From Mucilaginibacter sp. (lineage in GTDB: Bacteria; Bacteroidota; Bacteroidia; Sphingobacteriales; Sphingobacteriaceae), in the NCBI GenBank assembly GCA_025352225.1, contig JANXTT010000160.1, positions 1 to 64,000 on the forward strand: 64,000 nucleotides of DNA, in the 5' to 3' direction. The notes beneath the pieces are model-generated. The model saw only the letters and a program-made list of their open reading frames with translations. It was not told where the DNA came from and made no database searches. How positions within the stretch are numbered: the first letter of the stretch is position 1; each line of letters opens with the position of its first letter. Positions 1-8,293 of the stretch are shown piece by piece. A program made the translations under genes and the position numbers.

Positions 1-197
1 CGGGCAAATCGACGCTGGCGAAGCAATTGCAGAAGCGGTTATTCGATAAGGGCTATCAGGTAGTGTGCCTTGACGGCGATAATATCCGCAAAGGCCTGTG
101 CAGCGATTTGGGCTTTTCGCCTGCTGACCGGACGGAAAATATCCGCCGGGTGAGCGAGGTGGCGGGGCTGTTTGCGCAAAGCGGGTTTCCCCGGTAA
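1..197 (+). pseudogene. Truncated adenylylsulfate (APS) kinase fragment
   Basis: The reading frame from base 3 is open from the window edge and encodes the middle of an APS kinase (CysC, or the C-terminal part of a CysNC fusion), which phosphorylates adenylyl sulfate to PAPS with ATP. Visible motifs are GKST (Walker A end), LDGDNIRKGL, DLGFSPADRTENIRR and the helix ending LFAQSGF. In the family the chain then continues through a beta strand and an ISP motif. Here it stops after two unrelated codons (TAA at 195-197). The 5' end lies outside the window. The break coincides with the truncation of the opposing DUF5916 gene, so this is a rearranged or chimeric end rather than an intact gene. Confidence 0.85.
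171..180. repeat. 10-base palindrome at a gene-gene junction
   Basis: TTTGCGCAAA is its own reverse complement. Read on the plus strand it encodes Phe-Ala-Gln of the APS kinase, and read on the minus strand it encodes Phe-Ala-Gln following the DUF5916 protein. Homology to each family ends within about 10 bases of it. Such a palindrome can act as microhomology for a fold-back or inversion joint. Confidence 0.7.
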
Positions 198-1374
198 CAG
201 AATCCTGGACGGTGGCTTCTGCCGATTGCGTGGTCGCATTAAACACACCAATGGCCAACCCGTTGGCCATACGCCCAGAAAGCTTTGTGGCATTAAGCAG
301 GCGTGTCTCGGATGGGTTCCTTATAATGGCCTCGTGTGGATGGAGCGGTACGGTATCATGGTCAATGGGTCGGCTGCCAATATTTCGGGAATAGAACAAG
401 TTGCCTTTATTAAAAAGCTCTGTACCCTCGGTAAAAAAAGGACGATTTTCATCATATTTTACCCTAAATGGAGTTAAATTTAAAATCTGGTTATCTGATT
501 GGACTTGTCCAAAATCCGGGATTAAGGTCATATCTAAAGTAAAGCTCTGGTTAATACCATATTTTACATCCATCCCTCCGTTAATTGACCCGGTTGTGTT
601 TTTAACTCCTGGAGTGTTGTATGGATAGTTATTTAAATAGGTAGAAAAATAAGGGTAAAATGCCAGACGTAGTGGCGGCGTTAGTTTTTCAATTCCGGTT
701 AATTGCCCTTCCTGATTGATAAAGCCGTTCTTTTTAGGGTCAAGTTCGTTCCAAAACAGTTGTTTTTGTTCTTGTTGCCTCTTTCTGATCATATTTAAGC
801 CCCAGTTCTGGATGTCCTTTTTAGGGAAACGCAGGGCTGAATAAGGAATTTTGAATTCAGCTGTCCATCCGTTATTGTCGGTCTTGACCACACTCTCCCA
901 TACGGCATTCCAGCTGGCATCTTCATTATTTCCATTAGCACTCGGAGCGTATTTAGCATCAAATTGAACGCCTGCAGCGGTAACATAAAAACCCGACGCG
1001 TTAATGCCATCCAAATAAGTATCCAGAACGATTCCAATAAAATCATCGTTAGAAATCTGATCTCTGGTTGTTAGCTCTTTCGATATCTTTGCTGCACTGG
1101 TCTCATACATCCTTGCTCCTATGTAGATGGCCGTATTATCATATAGTATCCTAACCTCAGTACGCTCTTCCGGTTTTTCGTGGCGGCCAGCTACCGGGTT
1201 TAACTCAATAAAGTCGGTTGCTATAGGCGCCGTTTTCCAAACATCTTCATCTAATACACCATCAATTTTAACCGGAGCGGTTATTTTTGTGGCTTTGAGT
1301 GTTTTTGCCGATGACTGGGCGAATGAGGGGGCATAGAACAGGCTTATAATAATTACAAGGTATAGATATTTCAT
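181..1374 (-). CDS. DUF5916 / CBM9-like outer-membrane protein, 3'-truncated
   Basis: A long minus-strand frame starts at ATG 1374 with a signal peptide (MKYLYLVIIISLFY..SFAQ) and runs without a stop to base 1. The first 398 codons look like the DUF5916 family: an N-terminal CBM9-like beta-sandwich (PVKIDGVLDEDVWKTAP, then YIGARMYE) and then the start of the membrane beta-barrel (FYPYFSTYLNN, MTLIPDFGQVQSD, NRPFFTEGTELF). Family members are about 700-800 residues, so roughly the C-terminal half of the barrel is missing. Codons beyond TGETR read antisense through the APS kinase fragment and are not real. The function in the family is unknown; binding or transport of a glycan at the cell surface is a guess. 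Confidence 0.85.
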
Positions 1375-1532
1375 GTTTATAAGTAATAGTAGATGACCAT
1401 ATGACGTGTAAAAATAGAAAACGTTACATCGGTTTTTTGTTAAACGAAAGTTAAAGGGGATTAACTTTAACAAAGTTTAACATGATCGTAAAAATCAGGG
1501 TTAACTTATATAGCCAGTTCGTTTCAAAATTA

Positions 1533-1540
1533 TAACTTTG
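1533..1540 (+). promoter_or_regulatory. Putative -7 element of ffh
   Basis: TAACTTTG matches the Bacteroidota -7 consensus TAnnTTTG and lies 37 bases before the ffh start. No convincing TTG -33 element is seen at the right spacing, so the call is moderate. Confidence 0.45.
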
Positions 1541-1577
1541 TGGGCTTAATTCAAGATTTTAAAAAGAATAAATAAAG

Positions 1578-2906
1578 ATGTTTGAAAATCTTTCAGATAA
1601 ACTAGACCGGGCGTTCAAAGTTCTTAAAGGACAAGGAACTATTACAGAAATAAACGTAGCTGAAACCATGAAGGAGATCCGTAAGGCCCTCCTCGATGCT
1701 GACGTTAACTATAAAACCGCAAAAGCGTTTACTGATGATGTAAGGCAAAAAGCTTTAGGTCAAAATGTGCTTACGTCCATATCGCCCGGACAGTTGCTCA
1801 CCAAGATCATGAACGATGAGTTAACCGGTTTAATGGGAGGCTCAACTGCCGAACTTACCTTTCCGGCTGTGCCTACCGTTATTTTAATTGCCGGTTTAAA
1901 CGGTGCCGGTAAAACCACCTTTACAGGAAAGCTAGCTAACTACTTAAAAACGCAGAAAGGAAAAAAACCCCTATTGGTAGCAGGTGATGTTTATCGCCCG
2001 GCCGCTATAGAGCAGTTAAAAGTTTTAGGCGAACAGATCGGCGTTCCTGTGTATGCCAATCTGGAATCGAAAGACCCTATAGCGATTGCACGCGAAGGCC
2101 TTGCATTGGCTAAGCAAAATGGCCATAATGTAGTAATTATAGATACCGCGGGCCGTTTATCTATTGATGAGGCCATGATGGTGGAGATTGAGCAGGTAAA
2201 AGCCGCTGTAAACCCACATGAAATATTATTTGTGGTTGACTCGATGACAGGACAAGACGCCGTTAATACCGCTAAAGTATTTAATGACCGGCTTGATTTT
2301 ACCGGTGTTGTTTTAACCAAGCTAGATGGCGATACCCGAGGCGGAGCTGCGCTTTCTATTAAATCGGTAGTTAATAAACCTATTAAGTTTATAGGTACCG
2401 GCGAAAAGATGGAGGCTTTGGATGTTTTCCACCCCGATCGTATGGCTTCGCGTATTTTGGGAATGGGCGATGTGGTATCATTGGTTGAGCGCGCCCAGCA
2501 GCAGTTTGATGAAAAAGAAGCGGCAGAACTGCAAAAGAAGATCCGCAAGAACAAGTTTGACTTTAATGATTTCTACAGCCAGATACAGCAAATCAAAAAA
2601 ATGGGTAACATGAAAGATTTGATGGGGATGATACCGGGTGTAGGAAAAGCAATGAAAGATGTTGAGATTGATGACGATGCCTTCAAATCAATAGAAGCCA
2701 TCATTCAATCGATGACCCCTTATGAAAAATCAAATCCCGACAGCATTAACCAAAGCAGGCGCAACCGGATTGCCAACGGCTCGGGCACTAATCTTACCGA
2801 AGTAAATCGTTTAATTAAGCAGTTTGACGATATGCGCAAGGTGATGAAGCAGATGAGTAATCCGGCTGCTATGGCAAGTATGATGAAAAGGATGCCTAAA
2901 ATGTAA
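1578..2906 (+). CDS. ffh: Signal recognition particle protein Ffh (SRP54)
   Basis: This is the GTPase of the signal recognition particle, which binds 4.5S RNA and signal peptides of inner-membrane proteins at the ribosome and docks on FtsY. The 442 residues show the N domain (1-90), P-loop GLNGAGKTT (106-114), DTAGR (189-193) and TKLD (247-250) of the G domain, and a methionine-rich M domain from about 330 to the end (KKMGNMKDLMGMIPG, then KVMKQMSNPAAMASMMKRM). The length is normal for the family. It stands alone, with its own upstream -7 element and 270 non-coding bases after it. Confidence 0.98.
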   Translation: MFENLSDKLDRAFKVLKGQGTITEINVAETMKEIRKALLDADVNYKTAKAFTDDVRQKALGQNVLTSISPGQLLTKIMNDELTGLMGGSTAELTFPAVPTVILIAGLNGAGKTTFTGKLANYLKTQKGKKPLLVAGDVYRPAAIEQLKVLGEQIGVPVYANLESKDPIAIAREGLALAKQNGHNVVIIDTAGRLSIDEAMMVEIEQVKAAVNPHEILFVVDSMTGQDAVNTAKVFNDRLDFTGVVLTKLDGDTRGGAALSIKSVVNKPIKFIGTGEKMEALDVFHPDRMASRILGMGDVVSLVERAQQQFDEKEAAELQKKIRKNKFDFNDFYSQIQQIKKMGNMKDLMGMIPGVGKAMKDVEIDDDAFKSIEAIIQSMTPYEKSNPDSINQSRRNRIANGSGTNLTEVNRLIKQFDDMRKVMKQMSNPAAMASMMKRMPKM

Positions 2907-3103
2907 CCTGTATAGAGATTCTCTTATAATATCATCAGATACCTTCACAACCATAGTGTTTATTTATAAGTGCAGTTTACTGCCCTTATGTATGGAAGAC
3001 TATCCACTTTTGCTCCAAAACAATACAGTGGTTTTTAGCAATTAAGCAAAAAACAGCCCTTTGGCATGTGCTTTGTTTTAAAATCAGAAATAAATCTGTT
3101 TTG

Positions 3104-3128
3104 AAAGCCTTAACGTATTTAAGGTTTT
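3104..3128. other. Hairpin upstream of the 3177 gene
   Basis: CCTTAA (3108-3113), five bases, then TTAAGG (3119-3124) form an inverted repeat flanked by A-rich and T-rich arms that extend the stem. It lies in the 270-base gap after ffh, about 50 bases before the next start codon, and could be the ffh terminator or a leader structure. I see no gene in the gap. Confidence 0.4.
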
Positions 3129-3176
3129 AAATCAGATTAATTTATTAACCCCATTTTAAAACTAAAGTACACAACA

Positions 3177-3851
3177 ATGAAAAAGCTAATTAAACCAATG
3201 TTATTTGCAGCCGCAGTTTTTGCCGCAAATTCAAGTTTTGCACAAGTTAATATTGGTGCCGCTACGGCCACAAGGACTGTAACTCAAGCTACGTTACCTT
3301 CTGCAAGTGCAGCGTCAGCAACAAAACAGGTTGTTGATCAAACTGCAAATACAACCAAGCAAATTACAGCACAAACACAAGCTGCAGCCCAAGCAGCAAA
3401 AGAGCATGCAACAAGCGCAAATGCAGCTGTTAACGCTAATGCCGCAGCGGGTTCAAATACGGTAATAAACACACCAACGGTTACTCAATCAGGAGATGCT
3501 ACCGTAACCGGTACTGCCGCTATTAATGCAAAAACTAACAAAACAGTTTCTACAGCAGAAAAGGGAGCAGATCAAACTTCGGCTAATGCTGAATCAAAGA
3601 AATCTGCAATGGTAGAAAAAACGCACCATTACGCATCAAAAACAAAAAGAGCTGCCAGAGAAACTAAAGTATCTGCAAACAACAGCTCAGAGGCTAATGG
3701 TTCTGCTGAGTCAACAACTACTTCTAAGAAGATGAATGTTAATGCCTCACATAGCTCAACCTCTAGCACTGATGTTAAAGCGGGTAAAAAAGAAGCACAT
3801 GTAAATACAACATCAACGTCAACAACAAGTGTTCAGACTTCAAGAAAATAA
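3177..3851 (+). CDS. Secreted Ala/Thr/Ser/Lys-rich low-complexity protein
   Basis: The 224-residue product has a clear signal peptide (MKKLIKPMLFAAAVFAANSSFAQ, cleavage after residue 22 or 23). The mature part is almost all Ala, Thr, Ser, Asn and Lys, with no Cys or Trp visible. Residues about 45-130 are Ala/Thr/Gln-rich with short imperfect heptad-like stretches (QTANTTKQITAQTQAAAQ), and residues about 145-224 are basic and Ser/Thr-rich. This suggests a mostly disordered or helical periplasmic or surface protein. I do not recognise a family and give no function. A strong terminator follows, and another secreted protein lies downstream. Confidence 0.75.
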   Translation: MKKLIKPMLFAAAVFAANSSFAQVNIGAATATRTVTQATLPSASAASATKQVVDQTANTTKQITAQTQAAAQAAKEHATSANAAVNANAAAGSNTVINTPTVTQSGDATVTGTAAINAKTNKTVSTAEKGADQTSANAESKKSAMVEKTHHYASKTKRAARETKVSANNSSEANGSAESTTTSKKMNVNASHSSTSSTDVKAGKKEAHVNTTSTSTTSVQTSRK

Positions 3852-3877
3852 TGGAGTCCTATTTAAATTAAACTAAT

Positions 3878-3901
3878 AAAAAGGCCGTGATTGGCCTTTT
3901 T
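3878..3901 (+). terminator. Rho-independent terminator
   Basis: A perfect stem, AAAAAGGCC (3878-3886) and GGCCTTTTT (3893-3901), with a six-base loop ends in a T-run. It lies 26 bases after the stop of the 3177 gene. Confidence 0.9.
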
Positions 3902-3937
3902 ATTTTATACCCCATTTAATATAGACAATATCATATT

Positions 3938-4870
3938 ATGAATAAATTTAATTTTATTGCGGCAATTTTATTTAGCGGATTAGGAGTAAATGCCGAAGCC
4001 CAGCAAGTAGCAGGGGATACTACAAAACCTATTAAATCGATTTTTGTTAATACTGGACTTCAATATATATCAAATTTGACGTACGCCGGCCGTAAGGACG
4101 ATTCAAGTGTTCCGATATTATTACCTACGGTAACGTTTATTTCTAAGCAGGGCTTTTTTTTAAGCGGAATAAGTTATTTTGACCTTTCCGGATCAAAAGC
4201 AAGTACCGAAGGCGTGAGTGTTACGCCGGGGTATGTATTTTCTTTAGACGATGCAAAAAAGTTTGGAGGGGCTGTCTCTGCCACACAGTATTTTATAACT
4301 GCTAAAAGTCCAATTATACTTTCTTCTTTTAAAACCACGTTTGATGGGCAACTAAGCTATAACCCCGGAATTGCCAAGTTAACATTAGGGGGAAGTTACC
4401 GACTTGGAAAAAGCAATAAAAACGATTTTGTTAACACTGCTGAGTTGTCAAAAGAAATTTCTGTATATAAACCCGAGGTCAATAAAAAAGATGGATTAAA
4501 AATAACACCTACTATAAATGCTTACGCGGGAACACAATCCTTCACGGAAACATATTATACAGATTCACAAGTCCAAAGAGCGGTAGATAACCCATCACCA
4601 TCTAACCCGCTTAACGTATTGTTTCCTAATCAACCAAACCAGCAAACAATTGTTAACCAAACAGTAACCGAAGAAAAGCAGCGGCAGGTTAACAAATATA
4701 ACTTGCTTTCTGTTACGGGGTCGGTCCCAGTAACCTATGCAATTAATAAATTCCAAATCAATTTTACGCCCTATTTTATTAAGCCATTTAATCAGGTTAA
4801 CTATGTAAATAATGCCCCAATGAATGGGCTTTATTTTATGTTTACAACAGGAATAAGTGCTACTTTTTAA
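3938..4870 (+). CDS. Predicted outer-membrane beta-barrel protein
   Basis: The 310-residue product starts with a signal peptide (MNKFNFIAAILFSGLGVNAEAQQ). The body has many alternating hydrophobic and polar strands rich in aromatic and Ser/Thr residues (FVNTGLQYISNLTYAGR, GFFLSGISYFDLSG, KFQINFTPYFIKPF). It ends in ...TGISATF, with the terminal Phe typical of outer-membrane barrels. The strand count suggests a small to mid-size barrel, perhaps with a polar loop near residues 210-245. No family is recognised. It has its own terminator-isolated transcription start region and is followed by a promoter for the next gene. Confidence 0.7.
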   Translation: MNKFNFIAAILFSGLGVNAEAQQVAGDTTKPIKSIFVNTGLQYISNLTYAGRKDDSSVPILLPTVTFISKQGFFLSGISYFDLSGSKASTEGVSVTPGYVFSLDDAKKFGGAVSATQYFITAKSPIILSSFKTTFDGQLSYNPGIAKLTLGGSYRLGKSNKNDFVNTAELSKEISVYKPEVNKKDGLKITPTINAYAGTQSFTETYYTDSQVQRAVDNPSPSNPLNVLFPNQPNQQTIVNQTVTEEKQRQVNKYNLLSVTGSVPVTYAINKFQINFTPYFIKPFNQVNYVNNAPMNGLYFMFTTGISATF

Positions 4871-4901
4871 TTTGAATTATTGATAAATAAAAAGCAGGAG
4901 C

Positions 4902-4932
4902 TTGCAAAATGCTAATATAATTAGTATTTTTG
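4902..4932 (+). promoter_or_regulatory. Promoter of the radical SAM gene (near-leaderless)
   Basis: TTG (4902-4904), 20 bases, then TATTTTTG (4925-4932) fit the Bacteroidota -33/-7 consensus very well. Transcription would begin at about 4938, essentially on the ATG at 4937, so the mRNA would have almost no leader. Confidence 0.65.
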
Positions 4933-4936
4933 TTGA

Positions 4937-6007
4937 ATGGGGCATGAAGATAATGCGGAGTATTTTAAAGGCAGAGGGGCACAGGTAAACACACATAATA
5001 AATTTTTAAAAAACAAATATGTATTAGAGCATGTAGAAGGGCTAGATGAACCTATGCTGGAGAACTCGGCCACGCAATTATTTGAAGAGCATCCTAAAAA
5101 GATAGTTAGCGAGTCTAATAGCCCCGATCTTCCCTTTATGTATTCTATAAACCCTTACCAGGGCTGCGAACATGGATGTATTTATTGTTATGCACGCAAC
5201 ACCCATGAGTATTATGGCTTTAGTGCCGGTTTGGATTTTGAAAGAAAAATTATTGTAAAAAGAATGGCACCTCAATTATTAGAGGAGTATTTCAATAAAA
5301 AGAATTATGAGCCCGTGGTAATTATGCTATCGGGAAATACCGATTGTTACCAGCCCATTGAACGTAAGCTAAAAATAACACGAGGTTTGTTGGAGGTGTT
5401 TTTAAAATATAAAAATCCGGTGAGCATAATTACCAAAAACAATGTAATACTACGTGATCTGGATATCCTTTCAGAGCTGGCCAAGCTGAACCTGGTCCAT
5501 GTGAGTGTGTCTATCACCTCGTTAGATGAACAATTGAGGCACAAGCTTGAGCCGCGCACCATAACAGCCTCGGGCAGGCTGGCGGTTATTAAAAAGCTTT
5601 CAATGTGTAATATACCCGTAAGGGTTATGGTGGCTCCCATTATCCCAGGCTTAAATAGTAACGAGGTTCCTAATATTATTAAAGCAGCCGCGGATGCTGG
5701 CGTCTTAGACGCTGGTTTTACAATAGTTAGATTAAACGGCAGCATTGCCGAGATTTTTACTGATTGGGTATACAAAGCCTTTCCGGCTCGGGCTGAAAAA
5801 GTTTTGAATATGGTAGCGGCATGCCATGGGGGTAACTTAAATGATAGCAGGTGGGGTACCCGAATGAGTGGCGAAGGTAATATTGCCGAATCCATTCATC
5901 AGCTTTTTAAGTTAGGGTGTACACGCTTTTTATCGGGCAGACAAATGCCCGAGTACGATTACGCTCATTTTACACCTTTGGCCGGGCGCCAGACGGAAAT
6001 GTTTTAA
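4937..6007 (+). CDS. PA0069-family radical SAM protein
   Basis: This is a radical S-adenosylmethionine enzyme of the PA0069/SplB-like group. The cluster motif CEHGCIYC gives Cys77, Cys81 and Cys84 for the [4Fe-4S] cluster. N-terminal GRGAQVN and downstream HPKKIV, NTHEYYGFSAGLDFE and IIPGLN also fit the family, so the ATG at 4937 is supported. The 356-residue length is typical. The substrate is not known for the family, although a relation to spore photoproduct lyase has been noted in databases. It converges with the next gene with zero bases between the two stop codons (6005-6007 and 6008-6010). Confidence 0.93.
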   Translation: MGHEDNAEYFKGRGAQVNTHNKFLKNKYVLEHVEGLDEPMLENSATQLFEEHPKKIVSESNSPDLPFMYSINPYQGCEHGCIYCYARNTHEYYGFSAGLDFERKIIVKRMAPQLLEEYFNKKNYEPVVIMLSGNTDCYQPIERKLKITRGLLEVFLKYKNPVSIITKNNVILRDLDILSELAKLNLVHVSVSITSLDEQLRHKLEPRTITASGRLAVIKKLSMCNIPVRVMVAPIIPGLNSNEVPNIIKAAADAGVLDAGFTIVRLNGSIAEIFTDWVYKAFPARAEKVLNMVAACHGGNLNDSRWGTRMSGEGNIAESIHQLFKLGCTRFLSGRQMPEYDYAHFTPLAGRQTEMF

Positions 6008-7495
6008 TTATTGTACTCCAATTCGTTTTAACCCATCCATGGCTTTTTGTTCCAGGCTGTTTTTAAACTGGCGGTTTTTAAAGGCAAAAACCATATTATA
6101 GGCATTGCGTGCCCGCTGATTATCTTTACGTTGTTCATAAATTAAGCCCGTACGGATAGCCGAAGATGCCGCGTAATGATAATTTGAGTTTTTACCAGTA
6201 TTTATAGCGTCCTGATAATATTTTATGGCTTCATTGTCGTTATCTACAGCATCGTAAATACGTCCCAATCTATAGTAATATTCTATTTTATCACGCTCCA
6301 GAGGAAAATCATTTGCGTTTTTATGTGCTAATATTGATAGGGCTTTCTCATAATAACCACCATCAAAGAATAACCTAACCCGTAAAAGGATAGTGTTTGG
6401 CGGAGGGTCATTGGCCTCTTCTAAAGCTTGTTTGTCTTTTTCGTTATATAAATAGCCATTCCTTTTCACTAGCTGTACAAAAGCTTTGTATCGTTGGTTG
6501 TCGCCGTCAAGTAAGGCACTCCACGCCAAATGCAGATAAGCATCTTTAATAAATGATGTGCCGCGTGTAGTTTGTAAAAATTTATTAAAATAATTGCTTG
6601 CGTCGTTGTCGGCCCGGTTCATTTTGGCAAGGGCATGCAAATAATCAAAGTTCGAATAGGTTTGATATTCGCTGCCATGATGTCTTTTCTCCAAAAAGTT
6701 AATGGCCTCGGTACTATGCCCCGTACGTAGGGCAACATACGAAGCGATGTAATCTCTTAACAAGCTGGATGTATCCATATTAGCTCTGAAACGGAGCATT
6801 TTTGTATATGCAGCCGGGTCATTAATAACGTCGGTTTGTATGTAGGTTAAATAATAAATCAGCTCATCATAATGATAGGCATATTCAGATCGTGGTAAAC
6901 TAGCCGAAAGGGTTTCGAGCATTTTTACACCGGTTTGCGTATCGCCCCTAACCCCAAAAAAGCCCAAAACACTTTTTAGCGCGCCATTGGGTAATGAGCC
7001 TAGTAATACATTAACAACACTTAACGGAATATTATCGGGTAAAAATAAGGGATAGCGTTTAGTGTTTTCCTGTAATAGGTGGTAGGCCCGGTTTATTTCT
7101 AACCCAGCTGCAGTATATTCGCCAAAACGGCTATGTACCAGAGCCCATTGCAGGTTTACCTGAGCAATGCAAAAGTTATAATAAGGAGATTTTTCATTTT
7201 CTTTTTCCAGACGATCAATCCTGACGGATTTATTTGATTTCAATTTATCAAAATCAGCTTTATTCTCGCTCGTTAATAACCAAAAAAAGTCGTAATAATT
7301 ATCTAGAAGTATGGTTATAGAGTTTTGCGGGTGCTGTGCTTTCTCCCTATCTATAAGCACCCTTCCTTCTGCTAAACGTAAGGCTATAATGCTTTTGTAG
7401 GCTTTTACGCAATTGCTGTTAAAATCAAAATTAGCAAATGCCTTTACGTTTAATCCCAGCAGGATAATAATTGATACAAATAGTTTACCAAACAT
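6008..7495 (-). CDS. Exported tetratricopeptide-repeat protein
   Basis: The 495-residue protein has a signal peptide (MFGKLFVSIIILLGLNVKAFA) and helical repeats along its length. Clear TPR units lie near the C terminus (about residues 370-490: YYEKALSILAHKN, YYRLGRIYDAVDNDNEAIKYYQDAI, GLIYEQRKDNQRARNAYNMVF). It is probably periplasmic and serves as a protein-interaction scaffold; no specific partner can be named. A strong terminator of the upstream zinc-ribbon gene lies between 7508 and 7530, so it is transcribed on its own. Confidence 0.8.
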   Translation of the reverse strand: MFGKLFVSIIILLGLNVKAFANFDFNSNCVKAYKSIIALRLAEGRVLIDREKAQHPQNSITILLDNYYDFFWLLTSENKADFDKLKSNKSVRIDRLEKENEKSPYYNFCIAQVNLQWALVHSRFGEYTAAGLEINRAYHLLQENTKRYPLFLPDNIPLSVVNVLLGSLPNGALKSVLGFFGVRGDTQTGVKMLETLSASLPRSEYAYHYDELIYYLTYIQTDVINDPAAYTKMLRFRANMDTSSLLRDYIASYVALRTGHSTEAINFLEKRHHGSEYQTYSNFDYLHALAKMNRADNDASNYFNKFLQTTRGTSFIKDAYLHLAWSALLDGDNQRYKAFVQLVKRNGYLYNEKDKQALEEANDPPPNTILLRVRLFFDGGYYEKALSILAHKNANDFPLERDKIEYYYRLGRIYDAVDNDNEAIKYYQDAINTGKNSNYHYAASSAIRTGLIYEQRKDNQRARNAYNMVFAFKNRQFKNSLEQKAMDGLKRIGVQ

Positions 7496-7507
7496 TGTTC
7501 AAAAAAA

Positions 7508-7530
7508 ATGGCGCCTTTTAAAGGCGCCAT
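7508..7530 (-). terminator. Terminator of the nif3/zinc-ribbon operon
   Basis: A perfect 11-base stem, ATGGCGCCTTT / AAAGGCGCCAT, around one loop base is followed on the minus strand by eight T residues. It lies 20 bases beyond the stop of the zinc-ribbon gene. Confidence 0.85.
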
Positions 7531-7549
7531 ATATCTTTATAACCAAAAA

Positions 7550-8293
7550 TTATACAGTTTCAGCTTCCAGTGCCATTTGTTCATCAACCAAAATACGGCC
7601 ACAATGTTCGCAAACAATAATTTTTTTGCGCTGGCGAATATCGGATTGCCTTTGTGGCGGGATTTGGTTAAAGCAGCCCGAACATGAATCGCGTTGAATG
7701 GTTACCACAGCTAAACCGTTTTTTGCATTTTGACGCAAACGGGTATAAGCAACCAATAAGCGTTCTTCAATGTTTTCTTTTGCTTTATTAGCATGGTCTG
7801 TTAACTCCTGCTCTTCTTTTTGAGTTTCGGAAGTAATGTTATCCAATTCGGCTTTTTTGATCTCCAGGTCTTTCTGACGGCCCTCTAAATCGGCAACAGC
7901 TTTTTCATATACCTGTGTTTTAGTTGTGATCTCAAAACCAAATTCTTTGATTTTCTTTTCACTCACTTGGATATCAAGCCCCTGTATTTCAACTTCTTTC
8001 GAAATCGCGTCATACTCCCGGTTGTTCTTAACGTCGTTAAGTTGGCCTTCGTATTTTTTGATATTGGCTTGCGCATCCCTGATCAGGTTCTTTCGGGTTA
8101 CGATTGAATCTTCCAAATCATCCAATTCATTTTTTATCTTTTCGATACGAGTTTCCAATCCTGCAACTTCATCTTCCAGATCCGAAACTTCCATTGGAAG
8201 TTCACCTCTTACCTGGCGTATTCTGTCAACCTTTGTGTGGATGGTCTGTAGGTCGTATAAAGCTTTCAGCTTTTGTTCTACGGTTTGTTCCAT
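7550..8293 (-). CDS. Coiled-coil zinc-ribbon protein (CdsZ / DUF164 type)
   Basis: The 247-residue protein consists of a long coiled coil (residues about 5-190, heptad-rich KIKNELDDLEDSIVTRK) and a C-terminal C4 zinc ribbon with the pairs CSGC and CEHC. This architecture is that of the CdsZ/DUF164 family, thought to act as a nucleic-acid or protein adaptor; the exact role is unknown. The start ATG overlaps the stop of the upstream Nif3-like gene by one base (TAATG), so the two are translationally coupled, a pairing seen in many Bacteroidota. Confidence 0.9.
   Translation of the reverse strand: MEQTVEQKLKALYDLQTIHTKVDRIRQVRGELPMEVSDLEDEVAGLETRIEKIKNELDDLEDSIVTRKNLIRDAQANIKKYEGQLNDVKNNREYDAISKEVEIQGLDIQVSEKKIKEFGFEITTKTQVYEKAVADLEGRQKDLEIKKAELDNITSETQKEEQELTDHANKAKENIEERLLVAYTRLRQNAKNGLAVVTIQRDSCSGCFNQIPPQRQSDIRQRKKIIVCEHCGRILVDEQMALEAETV

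Noticed and set aside
1-180. Minus-strand open frame running from DUF5916 through the APS kinase region to base 1
   Set aside because: Beyond TGETR the codons are antisense to a recognisable APS kinase and have no DUF5916 similarity, so the frame there is accidental.
1991-2554. 187-codon antisense frame inside ffh
   Set aside because: It is the shadow of a highly conserved gene, with no signal, promoter or recognisable domain.
5347-5895. 182-codon antisense frame inside the radical SAM gene
   Set aside because: Shadow of a conserved coding region; composition is not protein-like.
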